DNA of 64,000 nucleotides, from positions 1-64,000 of the forward strand of contig CALFBH010000036.1 in NCBI GenBank assembly GCA_937951615.1, read 5' to 3'. Every line of letters starts with the position of its first letter. Positions within the stretch are counted from its first letter, which is position 1. Origin of the DNA: an uncultured Saprospiraceae bacterium. Its GTDB lineage: Bacteria; Bacteroidota; Bacteroidia; Chitinophagales; Saprospiraceae. A program made the position numbers and the translations under genes. The notes beneath the pieces are model-generated. The model was not told the DNA's origin. It saw only the letters and a list, made by a program, of their open reading frames with translations, and searched no databases. Positions 34,535 through 44,427 of this stretch are shown here, in pieces.

Positions 34535-35472
34535 AAAAGCATATATATTCCTTTGGATACGATAATACTGAAAGTGACTTATGCAAACTCGAATCGAGAT
34601 ATATTTTTAAGAAGGAAGAAAAGAATAAACTGCTTTTGTCCGATATAAAAGCAGAACCTTCAAGTAGTGCGTTCATTAAAAAAAGACTTGATGTTATTTC
34701 ATTTTCTAAAGATTATGCTACGCTAATCAATGAAATCAAAAAGGAAAGTATATGCATGGAAGGTTTCAAAGTTGAGTATTTAGTTTTTGATGGTGATACA
34801 ACTGAATATGCTGAACGGCTTAAAAAATTAAAAGATATAGGTTTCAGCATTGAAGGCAATCCTGATTATTATAACCCAATAATAACTTATGCTTTATGTT
34901 ATTACGAGGGTATTTGGTGTTTTGGTATTTTGATTAAAAATAATCTTTCCTGGTATAAACACAAGGAAAAACCATGCTCATACAGTAACTCCATAAGTAT
35001 AAATATCGCCAAAGCGCTTATCAATATTGCAACCAAGACAAACAAAGAGAAAACACTACTAGATGCCTGTTGTGGTGTTGGCACAATAATGTTGGAAGCC
35101 TGTTTTGCAGGAAATGACATTGAGGGGTGTGACATTAACTGGAAGGTATGTAGAGGGGCACGAGAAAACCTGTCTCACTTCAATTATACTGCAAATGTAT
35201 ATCGCTCCGATATAAAAGACATTAGCAAAAGATATGATGCTGCCATTATTGACCTGCCATACAATTTGTTCAGTTGTGCAACGGATAATGATGTTTTACA
35301 TATTCTTGAATCGACAGCAGCAATCACAGATCGACTGGTCATTGTATCTACCGCAGACATTACCAACTTAATCAGCAAGACAGGATTTGTAATAGTAGAT
35401 TATTGCAGCGTTAGTAAAAGAGGCAAGACAAATTTCGCTAGAAAAATATGGGTTTGTGAAATGAAAGGATAG
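34525..35472 (+). CDS. Putative RNA methylase (UPF0020/TRM11-like)
   Basis: 315 residues. The C-terminal Rossmann methyltransferase has a SAM-binding motif I LLDACCGVGTIMLEACFAG (about 178-196), then GCDINWKVCRGARENL. The catalytic motif IIDLPYNLF is an NPPY-like tetrapeptide reading DLPY, which suggests RNA or tRNA guanine-N2 methylation of the TRM11/UPF0020 kind. The N-terminal 140 residues differ from a typical THUMP domain. The start overlaps the upstream gene. It lies in the same accessory island as the NotI-type R-M system. Confidence 0.72.
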   Translation: MQIKKHIYSFGYDNTESDLCKLESRYIFKKEEKNKLLLSDIKAEPSSSAFIKKRLDVISFSKDYATLINEIKKESICMEGFKVEYLVFDGDTTEYAERLKKLKDIGFSIEGNPDYYNPIITYALCYYEGIWCFGILIKNNLSWYKHKEKPCSYSNSISINIAKALINIATKTNKEKTLLDACCGVGTIMLEACFAGNDIEGCDINWKVCRGARENLSHFNYTANVYRSDIKDISKRYDAAIIDLPYNLFSCATDNDVLHILESTAAITDRLVIVSTADITNLISKTGFVIVDYCSVSKRGKTNFARKIWVCEMKG

Positions 35473-35474
35473 GT

Positions 35475-35584
35475 AAGTGGAAATACAAATCCAAACGTCA
35501 AATTCAAATTCAAATTCAAAAAACTATTGACAATAAGCCAATTAGTCAAATTGAAAGTGGCGTTTAGTTGAGTCCAGGCACTTA
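35475..35584 (+). repeat. 110-bp dispersed repeat, copy A
   Basis: It runs from AAGTGGAAATACAAATCC to GAGTCCAGGCACTTA and includes CAATAAGCCAATTAGTC and AAAGTGGCGTTTAGTTGAG. A nearly identical copy in the opposite orientation is at 56665-56781. A weakly related sequence is at about 62703-62790. Confidence 0.85.
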
Positions 35585-35608
35585 GTGGGGGGTGGTAAAG
35601 GGCGTTTA

Positions 35609-35686
35609 CAGGGTTTATAAAGTTTATAAAGACGTATTTTGCTTCGCAAAACAATCACTACTTATAACTTCATAAACCCTATAAAC
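35609..35686. repeat. Intergenic hairpin with TTTTGCnnnGCAAAA core (copy v)
   Basis: Arms of AGGGTTTATAAAGTTTATAA and TTATAACTTCATAAACCC flank a core TTTTGC ttc GCAAAA at 35637-35651. Confidence 0.7.
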
Positions 35687-35756
35687 TACTGATTGTGAAA
35701 ATATAAAATTGGGGCTACAAATTCAACTTGAGATAGAAAGTATAAAAGAAACGATA

Positions 35757-38700
35757 CTACGGTATTTCCAGTTCAACAGAAAGATCAAAATTGCCAAAAC
35801 CATTATATCCTCTAATCAAAATATAATAATCCACTCCTGCTGCTGCCCAAAAAACAATTTCTGACGAATTATCTGAACAGGATCCCACGTCATTATTGAA
35901 TGTATAACAAGTCAAAGGCGCTCCACAAGTTCCAGTGTACACTTCAATAACAGTATCAAAATCCGCCATATCACAAGTACTGACAACAATTGATTGATCC
36001 GAACCGCTCAATACATACCAAAGACCAGGCGTACCGGTATTGCCAGGCCCACATCCATCTAACATCGCCAAGGACCCCAGCGCACTGTTTTGGTCGGGAT
36101 AAATATTGCCTAACTCTATAGCTATTGCCGAATGGCAGGGCGCATTTTCATCTGGCGTCTCTGGACAACCTTCAATATCAGCGGTAAATTCTGCACCTGG
36201 CAATACTTCAAACCCGGATTTCAAACCTACACTCAACTCTGCAAGCATTTCTACCGATCCACTGGACACCTTTGCAGCCGATTGAATAATCGTTCCATTA
36301 TACACATCGGGTTCAATTGCGTTATAGGTAGCATTATTATTAGAGATGACGATAGGTCCACAGTCCACAGGCGGAACATAATTGCCCACCGCAAATGCCC
36401 AGGAGACTAGAGAACTGCTGTTGCCAAATCCATCTTTTAATCCTATTAGATTGACCTGATATAAGGCATCGGTAGGAAGGTCAATATCTGGAACAATAGT
36501 TAGTTCATTTTCAAAACATAAGACCTGTGTACTGATTGTTTCATTCGTATTCAAATTGATTATTTCCGCACTTGCATTATTGCAGACCAGTACTTCATTG
36601 AACTGTGCAGAGATTTCATCGCCAGCTACACTGTCGTAATTGTCGTCATTGGGCTGTGGAGTGCCGAGCATGACCGGTGCAGTCCGGTCAATAGTGCCGC
36701 TGGCTCTGCTGGAGTAAACAGAACTCGAGCCACAAACCAGTTTTAGCCGAATATCATAAGCTCCTTCATCAACATTACTGAGATTCACTTCAGTTACCGT
36801 ACCCAGATTAGTTCCACCTGGATTATTATTATTCAAATCTTCGTTATCGAGAACTTGAATGGTAGCCCAGGCACTTGAGCCTGCTGGAGATTGCTGTACC
36901 TGAATTTGATCCAATTGGGTTTTGTCGTAATCTTTGATATGAATTTCAAGGATGTCATCAGTCTCATTCATTTTCCACCCATCGATTGGTTCAAATAAAC
37001 CGACGTCACTACAGGGGCTGTCAAAGAAAGCAGAAACAACTACGGTCTCTCCTAAAGCTTCGTCACAATCGGGGTATAACGAAAACCCAAGTCCCTCATA
37101 AGTATAGACACCGCTTGCGCCCAAACCTACTTTTACCGTCACTTGGATGGTTCCCAAATAAGGAATATAATAAGCAATGGGACTAATGTAAGGACTACCG
37201 CCAACTAAAATTTCTGCTCCGTCCGGATTACTAGCTTGGTTGAAGGCCAAAAGATAAGTTCGGGCCTCTCCACTCTGACTGGTATTTTTCAATTGGAAGG
37301 TAAATTCCGCTTCTGTTGTCGGATCTACATCTGTTATAATTGGATTGACGACAGAAAGCATCGGTTCATCCCTAGGTTGGGTACCCGCTTCATAAGGGCA
37401 TGAAGTGATGCCGCTGATCAATTTGAAAACTGGCGTTTTATAAACGGGATCTGTTAGTACATCTACCGTAAATCCATCTCCGACATCATTATCTTCAAGG
37501 TGGAATCCAGTTGTAAAACCGCTCGTTGTTGTACCCGTTTGGGATTCACCAAACTCAACTTTAAAGGTCGCTACTACACCATTAGCTACACCAGATCCTC
37601 CTATATCCAATCCTACTTCAGTAGCCACTTCTTCATTGATTTCAGTATTGAATTCGATGGTCAAACTTTCCGAAGTTGTTGCTGTGGTGACGTCGTCGTA
37701 AGGGGCATTATTACTAAAAGATATATTTTGTTGAAAGACTGCATTTTCTTTGAGTTGTTCATTTCGCGCAAGTGTTTGTTCCCATACATCAATTTGATTG
37801 CTATAGAACAAAGCACTATCTGGATTAGTAGTATTCGCTTCCAAAAATTCTAGCTGCACCACAGTCACTTCACGAATATATTGTTCGGTATAAATGTATG
37901 TGGTCGCAAAGCCATCATTTTTTATAACCAGATCAACATCATAGGTAGGCATACAATTACTTTCATCAAAACCAATAATATCGGCTGCGGCATATAGCAT
38001 ATTCATGGCGGCTCCAACAAAAACATCTCCGTCTGTTCCGGTCACATCTGCATTTCCGGAGGTAGAAAAAGTTTGTGTCGTACTCACTGACATAATTGCT
38101 TCTTTGGTAGAGGTGGATGTTGCACCAATTTCAAGTGAACTACCTACTTGTCCCCAAACCTCGGACTCAGAAGAAAAAGCAATAAATCCGGACTCAAATT
38201 GAGTTCCTATTTTTACATCAGCCCATTCATTGACACTGCCACCTACCAAGTTATAGAAACTGGTAGCCAACTCCATCGTTTCGGTTTGTTCAACGAAACT
38301 ATAACTGGCATCACCGGGCGGGTCTCGCAAGATGAGCATAGGTATTTCAGGAGTGACCGTTGTAAAGGTTTGTTCTCTCGGACGAACGCCCGTGACCAAA
38401 GCATCCAGAGAATAAGTTATGGATTGTCCTAAAGTATCCATGGCTACTATAGTTAGGTTTTTCATATTCGGAAATACGATGTTGGGGGTAGCTGGATTGA
38501 GTGTGTAGCTGGCCATTCCATTCCTGAAGGGTATGGAAATCACCTCATCATTTAGGTCACCGATTTCATTGGTTATCAGGATTGTTCCGGTATCTACCGG
38601 GCAACCGTCCAATACGCCCTCAAAAATTTCTATCGTCAAGTCCAATGGAATCCCTTGTTCCAAAATAGTCCGGTTGCAAACTTCGTCTGGTAATCCGTTC

Positions 38701-41213
38701 ACTCGAACGACTGGTGGTGGGCGGTAAATGAATTCCTTAGTTTGATCTTCATTCGTCAGATCAACAATGCTGACAAGATTGAAAAAAGCTTCTACTTCCA
38801 ATTCTCCATAAGGAGCAGGATTATCAAAATTCACAAGTTGAACATTATACCTCCTGGCTGGGAGTGTAATTAAAAAATTGCCTGTTCCAACATCTGTAGT
38901 ATGGGTATGGTCAATGCAGAGGTCGTCCGTCCAAAAGCGGATTTCTGCCTGCCCTAAGTAAGTACTACAGCCCCCACCTGCAAAACCACTGACCTGTTGA
39001 GTAGATGTATTTTCAAAGTTCATATCGAAATTGTCCGCGTCGATGTACATGTTGTAATCGGAAGGAGTAAAACTATGTCCCTGATAAACTGCTTCGATGG
39101 TATAATCACCAATACTCGGAATAGCAATGGCATAATCCCCATTGAAGTCGGTAGAATCTACGGACACACCATTGAGCAATATGCCTACCGAGTCCATACC
39201 ACATAGCGTACCATTAAAATCCTGATAAACATTTCCACTAAATGTAAAAGTCGTTTCATCCGTAAAATCCTTGTTAGATAATGTGTTGAATGTTGTAGAA
39301 ATAGCTTGATTGGTATATTCAGCGGGGCTGAATACATGTGTTATGTCACCCTCAATTTTACTGGGTGTAATTGTAAAATCAGCAGCGTTGTCGGCATAAT
39401 AGATATTGATAATATTGTAATAGCCCTGATTGTCAGTTACAGCGGTGTATGGTCCAGGATCAAGATTTTCTCCGAAGACCGTAGTAGTCCGGGTGGCTGT
39501 AACAGTAACACCTGGAACACCTGCAGCAGGTCCGCCTATTCCAGACGGGCTGGTTACTCTTCCTGAGATAACTCCATTAGGAACGATGGTGGTGATTTCA
39601 ACTTCATTACTCCTTGCAGTTTGTCCACATCCATTCGTAGCCTGACGACGGAATGATGTACGCTCATTCAATACAGGAATATCATAACTCGAACTATTTG
39701 CAGATCCTGACGCTACTGACCAATTTTCCTGATTGCTACAATTGGAAGTACATTGTTGCCATTCATACGTGATTGGAGAAGGAGAGCCAGAAGCATCACT
39801 ATTAGAATCAATTGATCCAGGGTCATTATTACCAGGTATGACAATACTGCCATCTAATGAAATGTCACCAGCGTTCAGCGATGATATTATTCGACTTATT
39901 ATTACATAATCACTAGAGTTGCTTGCTCCACATACTGTTGCTGTTCGCCGAAAATATCTAAGGAAAGAAGCGGGCATAGTCCCAGGATTAGTCATAGAAA
40001 TTCCTGTCTGCCCTGGTATATCTTCCCAGGCTGTTCCTGTCCAAACCTGCCATTGATAGGTGGGAGCATTTCCATTAATCGATTGAGCTGCTGCACTACT
40101 GTTGATGGCAGGTATTTCAACTCCTTCACAAACTTCTGTATCTGTCGCGGTAATCGAACCAGCATCTAAATTTATATTACTTGCATTAATACCTAGCTTA
40201 AAATCTCCAGTAGAACCTGAATAATACCCTTCGACAACAACGGTATAAGTTCCTGCACAAAGCTCCTGAGTAATAATAGATTTGGAGTTGCTGCCTGGTA
40301 CTACATCATCATTAAATGCAATAATATTGCCTCCTGAATCTAGCAAAGAAATATAAGTATCAAATGTTGTTTCCGTAAAATCTGTGCTAATAGATACCGT
40401 TTTTGCTGGATTCTGAACTGAAAATGTATAAGTTACATCACTAGATGGACGCATTTCCCAATCATTGGTATATCCCAAGTCATTATCAGCACCATCAGGT
40501 TTGGATCGATTGGAGTTGACATGTGATTCTTGTCCAGCTACATTTCCAAAAGTTAAGGGACTTAATTTAGTGCCATTGGTATAACGCCAGGCTGTTTTGA
40601 AGTAACCCTTAGAATTATTAACAGGTACTTCTAAGAAATCAGACTCATCTGACCACGCATTTGGCTGTGGGTTTATGGATTTTGCATTAAAAGTATCAAA
40701 ATTATTACCTTTCCTGTTATAAGCAGTGCCTAAAACACAGCTAACAACATCATCATCTTCCCATGATACACATTCGAGGTCAAACTCAGGTAATGATTTA
40801 TTTGTGGCTGTTAATAATTTGACATTCCAAGTAGATGTACAACCGCCAACATCAACATGGCACCAATCTGCCCAGATGTGGCAATCAACCGTTGTCGCGC
40901 ATGTGGTGGTGGTGGCTGTATAAGTAGGATTTATAATGGCAGTTGGTGTCCCATTAAGATCATGGCAAGCTCCCATTTTTATTGTAGGTTCTTCCTGACC
41001 ACCATCATCATCATTTCCTATCCAATAGCCACCTATTGTATTCACCTGATAGTTGAAATTTTGGTTAGTGGGCTGTGCAAAAACCAAGGTGGTCATTAAT
41101 AAAAGAGAAGCACTCAAAACGAGTTGTTTTTTTTGTAGAAAAAAAAGACTCCCTATTTCATTGATTAATAATCTGACATTTAATTCTTTAGAATAAAGCT
41201 TATTTATTATCAT
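35757..41213 (-). CDS. Giant secreted multi-domain protein (1818 residues)
   Basis: It has a long N-terminus (about 30 residues) before a hydrophobic signal ending LVFAQP. In order I see: a region with Cys-containing repeats (about 55-170), a PPC-like beta-sandwich (about 250-350, AKTVSISTDFTETTFDTYISLLDSGG), and Ig-like repeats with YEWQ and GTAWEDIPG. Next is a carboxypeptidase-regulatory domain from GVISGRVTSPSG. Near the C-terminus are a 3-coathanger-stack segment (VSSGSVEMLAELSVGLKSGFEVLPGAEFTADI) and a second PPC-like domain ending in VELEIP. No clear T9SS PNP tail is seen, so the anchor is unclear. A cell-surface adhesin or matrix protein is inferred. The enormous C-rich extracellular part and monocistronic layout fit a surface antigen. 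Confidence 0.85.
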   Translation of the reverse strand: MIINKLYSKELNVRLLINEIGSLFFLQKKQLVLSASLLLMTTLVFAQPTNQNFNYQVNTIGGYWIGNDDDGGQEEPTIKMGACHDLNGTPTAIINPTYTATTTTCATTVDCHIWADWCHVDVGGCTSTWNVKLLTATNKSLPEFDLECVSWEDDDVVSCVLGTAYNRKGNNFDTFNAKSINPQPNAWSDESDFLEVPVNNSKGYFKTAWRYTNGTKLSPLTFGNVAGQESHVNSNRSKPDGADNDLGYTNDWEMRPSSDVTYTFSVQNPAKTVSISTDFTETTFDTYISLLDSGGNIIAFNDDVVPGSNSKSIITQELCAGTYTVVVEGYYSGSTGDFKLGINASNINLDAGSITATDTEVCEGVEIPAINSSAAAQSINGNAPTYQWQVWTGTAWEDIPGQTGISMTNPGTMPASFLRYFRRTATVCGASNSSDYVIISRIISSLNAGDISLDGSIVIPGNNDPGSIDSNSDASGSPSPITYEWQQCTSNCSNQENWSVASGSANSSSYDIPVLNERTSFRRQATNGCGQTARSNEVEITTIVPNGVISGRVTSPSGIGGPAAGVPGVTVTATRTTTVFGENLDPGPYTAVTDNQGYYNIINIYYADNAADFTITPSKIEGDITHVFSPAEYTNQAISTTFNTLSNKDFTDETTFTFSGNVYQDFNGTLCGMDSVGILLNGVSVDSTDFNGDYAIAIPSIGDYTIEAVYQGHSFTPSDYNMYIDADNFDMNFENTSTQQVSGFAGGGCSTYLGQAEIRFWTDDLCIDHTHTTDVGTGNFLITLPARRYNVQLVNFDNPAPYGELEVEAFFNLVSIVDLTNEDQTKEFIYRPPPVVRVNGLPDEVCNRTILEQGIPLDLTIEIFEGVLDGCPVDTGTILITNEIGDLNDEVISIPFRNGMASYTLNPATPNIVFPNMKNLTIVAMDTLGQSITYSLDALVTGVRPREQTFTTVTPEIPMLILRDPPGDASYSFVEQTETMELATSFYNLVGGSVNEWADVKIGTQFESGFIAFSSESEVWGQVGSSLEIGATSTSTKEAIMSVSTTQTFSTSGNADVTGTDGDVFVGAAMNMLYAAADIIGFDESNCMPTYDVDLVIKNDGFATTYIYTEQYIREVTVVQLEFLEANTTNPDSALFYSNQIDVWEQTLARNEQLKENAVFQQNISFSNNAPYDDVTTATTSESLTIEFNTEINEEVATEVGLDIGGSGVANGVVATFKVEFGESQTGTTTSGFTTGFHLEDNDVGDGFTVDVLTDPVYKTPVFKLISGITSCPYEAGTQPRDEPMLSVVNPIITDVDPTTEAEFTFQLKNTSQSGEARTYLLAFNQASNPDGAEILVGGSPYISPIAYYIPYLGTIQVTVKVGLGASGVYTYEGLGFSLYPDCDEALGETVVVSAFFDSPCSDVGLFEPIDGWKMNETDDILEIHIKDYDKTQLDQIQVQQSPAGSSAWATIQVLDNEDLNNNNPGGTNLGTVTEVNLSNVDEGAYDIRLKLVCGSSSVYSSRASGTIDRTAPVMLGTPQPNDDNYDSVAGDEISAQFNEVLVCNNASAEIINLNTNETISTQVLCFENELTIVPDIDLPTDALYQVNLIGLKDGFGNSSSLVSWAFAVGNYVPPVDCGPIVISNNNATYNAIEPDVYNGTIIQSAAKVSSGSVEMLAELSVGLKSGFEVLPGAEFTADIEGCPETPDENAPCHSAIAIELGNIYPDQNSALGSLAMLDGCGPGNTGTPGLWYVLSGSDQSIVVSTCDMADFDTVIEVYTGTCGAPLTCYTFNNDVGSCSDNSSEIVFWAAAGVDYYILIRGYNGFGNFDLSVELEIP

Positions 41214-41253
41214 AATTATACGCTTAAAGTATTACGATTTATTTGCATGTAAC

Positions 41254-41261
41254 CAAACGTA
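41254..41261 (-). promoter_or_regulatory. Bacteroidota -7 box for the giant protein gene
   Basis: The minus strand reads TACGTTTG (TAnnTTTG), about 40 bases upstream of the ATG. Confidence 0.5.
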
Positions 41262-41341
41262 TGATTATACGTCATTATGTATAAAAGGTTTCAAGACGGC
41301 TAAAAAAATGTTTTTTTACAGATTTTTTCAGGAAGTATGGG

Positions 41342-41390
41342 CAAGCGCGAGTACTTCAGTCCTAGGTGTAAAAGTGGCGCTTGTTTTTTT
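41342..41390 (+). terminator. Terminator-like hairpin without an upstream plus-strand gene
   Basis: CAAGCGC ... GCGCTTG followed by TTTTTTT. No plus-strand gene precedes it, so it may be a remnant or may insulate the T9SS gene at 41560. Confidence 0.45.
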
Positions 41391-41559
41391 AATTTATCAC
41401 ATACACTTGCATCTTCAATTAGCGTGAAGTATATCCAAATTCATTATCTTTGAATGATGGTGTTCATTGGAGGCACACACAAAGTGGAGAGCGATAATGC
41501 CTCCTAAACGGAGGTATTGCGTCTTCATTCACGTTGTTCAGTAGCAAAAATCAATAAAT

Positions 41560-42196
41560 ATGAAATATTATTTACCAATAATAATGTTAATTATAAGTGG
41601 ATCAGTTACGATTCTATTTGGTCAATCAGGCGAATGGAATTTAGATTTTGAAGAATGGGATTTGGAAAATACAACACCTGATCTTTGGCACGACACGACC
41701 ATTATTGAAAATAGAGTGGGTTTATTTCCGCCCAAATGGCATTATCGACCTGATAATATTCCAGAAGGAAAAGGTTTAGGCCGAACTACTGATGCTACAG
41801 AAGGTAATTATGCAGTTACGCTATCTGGATTTTATCAATATCAAGTAATGAGAATAATATCAGGTGAGAGTGCAAGTAGTCCAGGATGGTCTATTGATTT
41901 TAGACCCGAAAAATTTATTGGTGATTATAAAGCCATTTTACTTGGAGATTGTGATTCTTTGAAAACTTACGTAGACGTGTATCTTACAAGCTATAATGAA
42001 ATCTAAATCAGAATGTGGTGATTGTCTATATAACATCACGTTTATTAGCTCAAGTGGGCAAATAGTAAAAGAGTATAATTCCGTAAGAGATGAAATTGAA
42101 ATTAACAAAAATGACATAGGAAAGGGGCTTTACTTTGTGAAAATTGTGGACAGTAAATCTGAAAATTATTTGTATAAAAAGGTAGTAATAGAATAG
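41560..42196 (+). pseudogene. T9SS secreted protein with internal deletion/frameshift
   Basis: The first frame (41560-42006, 148 residues) has a signal peptide ending LFGQ and a domain with NLDFEEWDLENTTPDLWHDT. It ends with VYLTSYNEI and a stop. The second frame (41996-42196, 66 residues, ATG 41996) is a T9SS sorting domain (ITFISSSGQIVKEYN ... GLYFVKIVDSKSENYLYKKVVIE). The two halves are one gene missing its middle, with a frame change near 41990-42010. As drawn, neither half would be a surface-anchored product. Confidence 0.7.
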
Positions 42197-42276
42197 AGAA
42201 GTCGCCAAAGATGAAGTATGAATTTTGGGGAATAATTCTTATCACGAAGCAGGCGTATTTTCTTCGCAAACGAACA

Positions 42277-42606
42277 ATGAACAAACAAAAAGAACAAAAA
42301 ATGGTAGTAGAGTACATCCGTTACACAATAGCTTCAGAAAGACAAGAAGATTTCATTGAGGCATATTCGAAAGCTTCAAAACAACTTGATCGCTCTGAAC
42401 ATTGCCTTGGGTATGAACTGACCCATTGCGAAGAAGAACCCGAAAATTTCATTTTAAGAATAGAGTGGACATCGACTGCAAACCACTTGAATGGATTTCG
42501 GAAATCACAGGACTTTATGACATTTTTGAATTTCGTCAAGCCATTTTTTAACAATATTGTAGAAATGAACCATTATAGACTGACAAAAGTGGTGAAAAAG
42601 CAATAA
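42277..42606 (+). CDS. Antibiotic biosynthesis monooxygenase-like protein
   Basis: 109 residues from ATG 42277 (the frame opens at 42211; ATG 42301 is another option). It has an ABM-type ferredoxin-like fold: VVEYIRYTIASERQEDFIEAYSKASKQL, then CLGYELTHCEEEPENFILRIEWTS. The length of the domain is normal. Such proteins act as heme-degrading or cofactor-independent oxygenases, or are of unknown function. It is monocistronic. Decayed coding-like sequence follows to 42736. Confidence 0.78.
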   Translation: MNKQKEQKMVVEYIRYTIASERQEDFIEAYSKASKQLDRSEHCLGYELTHCEEEPENFILRIEWTSTANHLNGFRKSQDFMTFLNFVKPFFNNIVEMNHYRLTKVVKKQ

Positions 42607-42781
42607 AATTACAAGATGTATGTTGACTGAAAATCACAAGAATTAAAAAACATGAAAACTAAATACAGAAGCAAAAACTGATGATGAACCTTCTGTTCCG
42701 ATTGATGAGGCTTTTGAGATGATTGAGGTAAAATAAAATCTCGCTTCTCGCAATGCAATGGTCTCGCCTCTCGCTTCTCAA

Positions 42782-44071
42782 CTACCCAAAAACAACATCC
42801 AAAGCCCCACAAATCCGCTCTGCAGCCAAATCCAAATCCGCCCTCGTATGTGCAGCAGAAACAAAGCCTACCTCATAACCTGAAGGACCCAGATACACGC
42901 CACTTTCCAATAACTCATGATGCAAAACCTTAAACTGCTCCATACTTGCCGCTTCAATTTCATCTGCACGAGTAATGCGATTTTTGGTGAAAGCCACCCA
43001 GAAAATAGAACCGATATGTGGCATCGTCAGCGTATAGCCACGCTCATCTGCATAAGCTTGTATTTTATTGGTGAAATAGTCGGTCTTCTCTGCCATATTG
43101 CTATAAAAGTCAGGAGCTAACAACTGCTGCATTGCTGCATATCCGGCTGCCATCGCCACAGGATTAGCGGATAAAGTTCCTGCCTGATAAACAGGGCCTT
43201 CGGGTGCAATATTCGCCATAATTTCATGACTTGCCCCATAAGCTCCAACAGGCATTCCACCGCCAATAATTTTACCATAAGTAATAATGTCCGGCTGAAT
43301 ATCATAATACCCGGCCGCGCCTTCAAAACCCACTCGGAAACCTGAAATTACCTCATCAAAAATCAACAAAATGCCGTATTTGTAGCACTTCAATCGAAGA
43401 CATTCCAGAAAAGATTTGTCTTGCAATAGCAAGCCATTATTTGCCGGTATCGGCTCAATAATAATACAGGCAATATCATCACCATGTTTCTGCAAAGTCT
43501 GCTCCAATAAATCAGGTTCATTTAAAGGCAATACCAGCGTTTCCTTAGCAAAAGAATCGGGAATACCAGCCGAAGTACTCTCTCCAAAAGTTGCCAGCCC
43601 CGAACCAGCCTTCACCAGCAAAGCATCCACGTGTCCATGATAACAGCCTTCAAACTTGATGACCTTATTGCGCCCCGTCGCACCACGAGCCAGCCGTATC
43701 GCCGACATCACTGCCTCCGTTCCCGAACTCACAAAACGCATTTTTTCTATAAAACGATTATTGTCGAGAATCAGTTTACCCAGTTCATTACCCAGTTTGG
43801 TTGGTGTGCCAAAAGATGTTCCTTTTGCCACTGTCTCCGTCACCAGTTCCCGAATCGGTGCATTATTATGACCCAAAATCAAAGGACCCCAAGAACAACA
43901 AAAGTCAATCAACTCATTATCATCCTCGTCATAAATCCGACAACCTTCCCCACGTTTGATAAATAAAGGCGGCCCGGAAACCGACTTAAACGCCCGTACA
44001 GGCGAATTGACTCCACCAGGGAAATACTGTTTTGCTTCATCAAATAAGGCTTGCGATTTTTCTCTATTCAT
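42782..44071 (-). CDS. hemL: Glutamate-1-semialdehyde 2,1-aminomutase
   Basis: 429 residues from the ATG at 44071 (the longer frame to 44356 is repeat-derived and not conserved). It converts glutamate-1-semialdehyde to 5-aminolevulinate using PLP for tetrapyrrole synthesis. Landmarks: FPGGVNSPVRAF, FVSSGTEAVMSAIRLARG, KFEGCYHGHVDALLVKAGSG, LIFDEVISGFRVG and TYGKIIGGGMPVGAYG with the PLP lysine. It has a -7 box (TACCTTTG) 35 bp upstream. No other hem gene is adjacent. Confidence 0.97.
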   Translation of the reverse strand: MNREKSQALFDEAKQYFPGGVNSPVRAFKSVSGPPLFIKRGEGCRIYDEDDNELIDFCCSWGPLILGHNNAPIRELVTETVAKGTSFGTPTKLGNELGKLILDNNRFIEKMRFVSSGTEAVMSAIRLARGATGRNKVIKFEGCYHGHVDALLVKAGSGLATFGESTSAGIPDSFAKETLVLPLNEPDLLEQTLQKHGDDIACIIIEPIPANNGLLLQDKSFLECLRLKCYKYGILLIFDEVISGFRVGFEGAAGYYDIQPDIITYGKIIGGGMPVGAYGASHEIMANIAPEGPVYQAGTLSANPVAMAAGYAAMQQLLAPDFYSNMAEKTDYFTNKIQAYADERGYTLTMPHIGSIFWVAFTKNRITRADEIEAASMEQFKVLHHELLESGVYLGPSGYEVGFVSAAHTRADLDLAAERICGALDVVFG

Positions 44072-44102
44072 CTTTATATGGTAATTATGATAATCAGTTC
44101 CG

Positions 44103-44110
44103 CAAAGGTA
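44103..44110 (-). promoter_or_regulatory. Bacteroidota -7 box for hemL
   Basis: The minus strand reads TACCTTTGCGG (TAnnTTTG), about 32 bases before the hemL ATG. Confidence 0.6.
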
Positions 44111-44284
44111 ATAAAAGTGATTGGTGATTAGGGTATTGGTAACTGGGCGATTTATGACAAGCGCAAGATTGATAATTTTGGAATTTTTTAAAAAACCTGT
44201 ATCCTTTTTAAAGCCCCACGTTATATATCCGAAAACAGGAAAAAATAAACAAAGAAAAGAGCTTCGCAAGAAGCGACCAAGATT

Positions 44285-44375
44285 CAAATTGCCACTGCAA
44301 CTGATATTGAAACTGCAACTGATACTGAAACTGAAACTGAAATTGCCACTGCTCAAGCTACTGAAACTGAAAAAA
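44285..44375. repeat. AACTGAAACTG word array upstream of sigma factor
   Basis: Imperfect tandem copies of AACTGATATTGAAACTG and AAACTGAAACTGAAATTG. The reverse-complement word follows the sigma-factor stop (44974-45025) and the word recurs after tsaD (58923-58953). Confidence 0.75.
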
Positions 44376-44427
44376 ACTTCCTATTATGTTGTCAGAACTA
44401 CAAATTAATCACACAACGACACACAGA

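Larger units (their letters stand above)
41214..41559. other. Gene-free interval between divergent T9SS-type genes
   Basis: It contains the -7 box of the giant gene, a terminator-like hairpin (41342-41390) with no gene in front of it, and a 9-bp hairpin AATGCCTCC taaac GGAGGTATT (about 41500). Similar CCTAAACGG loops are seen at 58550. No credible gene. Confidence 0.55.
44072..44427. other. Gene-free interval with promoter and AACTGAAACTG array
   Basis: It holds the hemL -7 box (44103-44110) and a 90-bp degenerate array of CAACTGATATTGAAACTG words (44285-44375) just before the sigma-factor start. Confidence 0.6.

Noticed and set aside
42665-42736. Short in-frame segment TDDEPSVPIDEAFEMIEVK ending in a stop
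   Set aside because: Too short and without start to call a gene; may be a decayed gene end, so recorded only here.
42782-44356. Longer hemL frame starting at 44356
   Set aside because: The extra 95 residues are low-complexity repeat-derived and separate the conserved N-terminus and -7 box from the start.
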